Source of the DNA: Tetradesmus obliquus
Taxonomy: Eukaryota; Chlorophyta; Chlorophyceae; Sphaeropleales; Scenedesmaceae
NCBI GenBank assembly: GCA_030272155.1
Contig: CP126199.1
Location: 3,522,501 to 3,586,500, forward strand
Length of the DNA stretch: 64,000 nt
Direction: 5' to 3'
Both the position numbers and the translations under genes were made by a program. Positions 60,431-64,000 of this stretch are shown here, one piece after another (position 1 is the first letter of the stretch; each line of letters opens with the position of its first letter). The notes under the pieces were generated by a model that saw only the letters and a list, made by a program, of their open reading frames with translations, was not told the DNA's origin and ran no database searches.

Positions 60431-61992
60431 TCAGCCCATAGGTGCAGACGGCCCCACAGGCACAGAGTTGAAGGGGAAGGCTGGCGGCGGGCGCAGGTAC
60501 GGCACCGCGTCCGCCATGCTGCTGTGCATGCACCAGCGTTCAGCCTTCTGCGCTGCCGCTGCTGCCTCATCCTGCTCGTTGCGCACGATGCAGTAGCTGC
60601 CGGACTCCTGCCCAGTTGCGCAGCGGTACGCGGGCGCATCTGCTGCTGCTGTGCTGGCTGTGCTGGAGCGCAGAGCGTGGTAATGTGGGGAGCGTGGGGA
60701 GCCAGCTGCTGCTGACTTTGGGCTGGATGCTGAGATGACCTCGGAGATCTCACTGAGAAGCATAAAGTGCACAGCAGCGGGACACGACAAAAACACAGCA
60801 GCAGCAGGGGAGGTGAAGCAGCCGGTGTGTGCCGGCCGCAGCGTAGCAAGTACCGTGCAGCTTTCAAAACCGGTATATTGCGACATGCAACGTTCTGCAA
60901 GATGGTATGAGGGTGTATTTGCTGGTAACACCTGTGGAGCAGGAGACATGTTTCTACGAGCTAGCCGAGGGTATGAACAGCCAGGCACACATCTCAATGC
61001 GCCAGCTCCTCCTTGCTTCTGCCAGCAGCTGTTGCTCTCACAGCCGCTGCAGCACCCCTACCTCTCCAGTTCCAAATTGGCCAATGGGAAACTCTTGACT
61101 GACCTTCGCACATGTGCGTCAGTGCTATCAGGCGACGCCTGCCGGTTGAAGCGCGACTTTCTCCTGGCACCCTCTGCTGCAACAGCAGCAGGCCTCAGCT
61201 TGTCATGTGCCCCCGCCCCAGAGTCTGCCGCTGCCAATGCTGCTCTGCCTTCAACGCTGCTGAACTCGCAGCTGTGCCACGTGTCCTCCCCAGCAGCTGC
61301 GGCTGCTGCTTGGCCGTTATCCGAAGCAGCGCCTCCTGTTGCAGCATGCGCAACCGACCACTGCTTCCTGCCAGCCCTCCTAGGCTTCTCCCGCTGCTGT
61401 ACCACAGGCTCTGGAACCTCAGGATAGTACTTGTTCTTGCTGCTGGTACTGCTGCTGCCGCTGGCTCCACTGTGGCGTGCAGTTGGGCTGTTGCTCGCCA
61501 AGCTGCTGCTGCCATATCCGCAGCTGCCACCCGCAGCAGTGAAGCCGCTGCCATAGCTGCCCCTGCCGCTGCTGCCGCTGCTGCTGCCTTCCAGCCGAGC
61601 CAGCCCTGCTGCAGCAGCTGGCGGCGGCAGCGCCGCACTGCTGTGGCTGGCTGTGCTGCAGGTGCTCATGCGTGCTGCTGCTGCCGCGCCAGCATGCAAC
61701 GGCTGTGATGAGCTGGCGTAGCTCGTCCTAAACGACATCTCTGGTGATGCAAACTCAGGGGTGCAGGGAGTGGTGGGGGAACCCAGCCCAGCAGCCGGCA
61801 ATGCATCCACCCTGCGGGGTGAGGATGCAGCTGATGCGCTCAAGCTCATGCTGTTGTTGCTGGTGCTCAGAGACACGCGCAGCTCCTCTGCATAGCAGGC
61901 AGGCCCGTCTGGCGAGGCAGACCTGCTGCGCTGCCGGTCCCGCAGCACAGCCGCCGTCACTGCTGCCTTCGCCTGCTGCTGCATCTGCGAGC

Positions 61993-62036
<44 letters not shown>

Positions 62037-63739
62037 CTGTGGAAGTAGACCTCCTCGCTGTATGTTGCCGCCAGTGCTTCTACCATTGCCCGAATGTGTC
62101 GAGGCGAGTCGCTGTCCATAGCAGCAAGCGCTGCCAGCAGCTGCGAGCTGTGGGAGGCCTCCTGCTGCTGCTGCGCTGCGATGATGTTGAGCACCTGCGC
62201 TGTGCCTGCAGCAGGGACAGCACGCCATCAGCAAAGTATGTCCAGCATCAACCAGATCACATTCACAGCAGCATAGCTGCCGCAACACAATCCTCTCCAT
62301 TGCCTCCTTCTGTAATCGTACAGATGTGTTCCTGAACTACGGGATACAGGAACGCAAGCATTGCTTCATGCAAGTGACATGCCATAACAATCTGGTGCCA
62401 CGTTGCTGCAGCCAGCGCCCTCATCAGCAGCCGCCACCCTCACCTGCTTGATTCTCCGCCTGCTGCACCACCAGCTGCCTGTACAGGATCGCCTCCTTCT
62501 CAGCAGCATCAGCATCATCATACTCCCTTGCGACCTCATCATCCCACTCACTCCTGTCCACTGCCGCTGCATCGCCCTGCAGCTGCTGCAGCGCATCAGC
62601 AGCCTGCTGCAGCAGCCGCTCCTCCTGCTGCCGCGCCTGCAGCAGCTGCTGGTGCCGCACCGCAGCATGCTGCACCATCTTGCTCGGTGACAGCTTGAGC
62701 TGCCTCCGGCTGCTACGCAGAGGGCTCAGCACCTCACCAGCAGAACCCGGCCGGCCTCCTGCCTGCAGGGCCCCGGCCGCATACTGCTGCTGCGGCTGCT
62801 GCTGCTGGTGCTCTGCAGCTGCTGAGCTACTGCTCATAGAGCAAGACACACGCAGCCCGCCTGGCATGCGGCCTTCTGCTGCTGCCTCACTGCCTCCATA
62901 CAGAACGCTGCTGCTGTCACTGGTGCGGCTGCTGTACCGGCTGCGATGGTGGAAAAGGCGGCCACCAGCTGCCAGCAGCTGCACACTGTCAGCCACACCC
63001 ATGCCTGCAGCTCCTGCTGCAGCTGCTGCAAGAGAATGCTGCGCTCCAGCGCCAGCAGCAGCAGCATGTGCAGGGCTGAAGCCGGGTGGCAAAGGCGGCG
63101 CCGTCGCACTGCTGAAGCTGTTACTGCTGTTCAAAAAGTTGTTACGTTTTGCCCTGAGCGAGCATGGCAGCGGCCCAGCTGACTCAGGCAGGCTATCAAA
63201 GCAGGCCTGTGCATCTGCAGCACGGCCTGCAGCAGCATCACCAGCCACTGCTGCGAATGGTGACACCGGCCTTGGCGCTGCAGCAGATCCTGCAAGCGGC
63301 TCCTCATTGTTCCTGCGTTTACTGCTAAACCCGAGCATGCTGCCGAGCTCATGCGCGCCCTTTGCAATCCTCTGGCTCAATCGCCTGCTGCCGTCCTGCT
63401 GCTGCTGCTCGCACGGCGCCCCAGCAGCGCCGCTGCCGTACGCCGCAGCAGCGCCGCCGCCGTGCTGCTGCTGCATCTGCATCTGCTGCTGCTGCGCCAG
63501 CAGCTGCTGCCGCTGCTGCATGCTGGGCATGGTAAATGAGGTGAAGCTGCCAGAAAGGTGCTCTTCCTGCAAGTGGTCTGGCTGCCTGGCCCCTAGTGCA
63601 GGCTGCATCTGGCGGCTGCTGCTTGCTTTTGAGCGCTGCGGGGCAGTGACTGTGAGGCCGGGAATGTCTAAGCTTGCTGCCATGGCCCTGGAGGAGGTGG
63701 TCAGCTCAACATCAAACAGCACGTGGCCTATTGTGTTTC
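60431..63739 (-). CDS. Ser/Gln/Ala-rich protein of unknown function, 5' end not resolved
   Basis: Three exons, 63739-62444, 62205-61062 and 60752-60431, agree in phase and encode about 920 residues. The first listed exon begins in phase 1 after a good acceptor (CAACTTGCAG), so at least one more 5' exon lies at 63.74-64.0 kb or beyond the window. The protein opens with TIGHVLFDVELTTSSRAMAA, then is dominated by Gln, Ser, Ala and Gly runs. A likely coiled coil is near EAILYRQLVVQQAENQ, and short conserved-looking patches include QLKLSPSKMVQHA and HIRAMVEALAATYSEEVYF. It ends in FPFNSVPVGPSAPMG. I recognise no domain; the composition fits a regulatory or scaffold protein with long disordered parts, which is inference. 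Confidence 0.65.
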
Positions 63740-64000
63740 CTGCAAGTTGGAGCATGTGGCGCAAGAGTGATCAGTTTGGTTGAGCATGCACTGGTGCGCT
63801 GCTGCTTGTATTGTGGGCATGGAGGCGGTTGCTAGCGTGGCATAGGGGGCTGAAGGATTGCAGCTTTGAGGTGTACGAGCACAGCTGCAGTGATGCAGCA
63901 TGGCTGTACCAAACAGAGGGGTGTACGAGGCTGCAGGACTGTCCAGCATGCTTCTCTCTGCTGCAACCATTCTCGCAACAGCCTTCTGCCAGTCCTACGA
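63740..64000 (-). other. Intron or 5' region of the Ser/Gln-rich gene
   Basis: Sequence upstream of the first resolved exon up to the window edge. No clear additional exon is seen. Confidence 0.4.

Overview
The window looks like nuclear DNA of a green alga (Chlorophyta). Genes are broken by many short GT-AG introns. The proteins include an alga/plant-type CLC anion transporter with a probable transit peptide and a type II peroxiredoxin. There is an interstitial TTTAGGG array, and (CTG)n runs sit directly before many 3' splice sites. Order and species cannot be fixed from sequence alone; a Sphaeropleales- or Trebouxiophyceae-like alga is my guess.

Layout. 0.5-5.1 kb (-): a 2OG-Fe(II) oxygenase with seven exons, followed by a tandem array made from its own last exon. 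5.5-7.2 kb (+): a PUB-domain, CDC48-adaptor-like protein, with copies of its last exon downstream. 9.5-19.3 kb (+): a modular protein of papain-type protease, sushi-like module, two ricin-B-type (beta-trefoil) lectin domains and WSC-like C-terminal modules (20 exons resolved). 20.3-24.4 kb (+): a 1.2-kb tandem duplication containing a 98-bp perfect palindrome, leading into a complete type II peroxiredoxin gene. 26.3-32.3 kb (-): a CLC transporter of 10 exons. 33.1-34.9 kb (+): a probably plastid-targeted coiled-coil protein. 37.0-38.0 kb (+): a small secreted Ser/Pro-rich protein. 40.6-51.6 kb (-): an inverted, exon-by-exon paralogue of the protease-lectin-WSC gene that appears to be decaying. 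52.4-57.7 kb (+): a secreted repeat protein built from phase-0 exons that each encode a GRKL-type repeat, divergently oriented from the protease paralogue. 60.4-63.7 kb (-): the 3' part of a Ser/Gln/Ala-rich protein of unknown function.

Two non-autonomous hAT-like DNA transposons with terminal inverted repeats and exact 8-bp target duplications lie in introns (47359-48365 and 55155-55931).

The most striking feature of the window is recurrent tandem duplication of exon edges. In at least five genes a short piece of exon next to a splice site or stop codon has been copied, usually several times, into the adjoining intron or 3' flank. Together with (CTG)n tracts at 3' splice sites, an exon-internal 16-bp minisatellite and an intronic telomere tract, this suggests a genome that keeps generating alternative splice sites and 3' ends by local duplication. 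The extracellular protease-lectin-WSC and GRKL-repeat families each occur twice in the window and may belong to the same wall or secretory biology; that link is inference from position and predicted secretion only.
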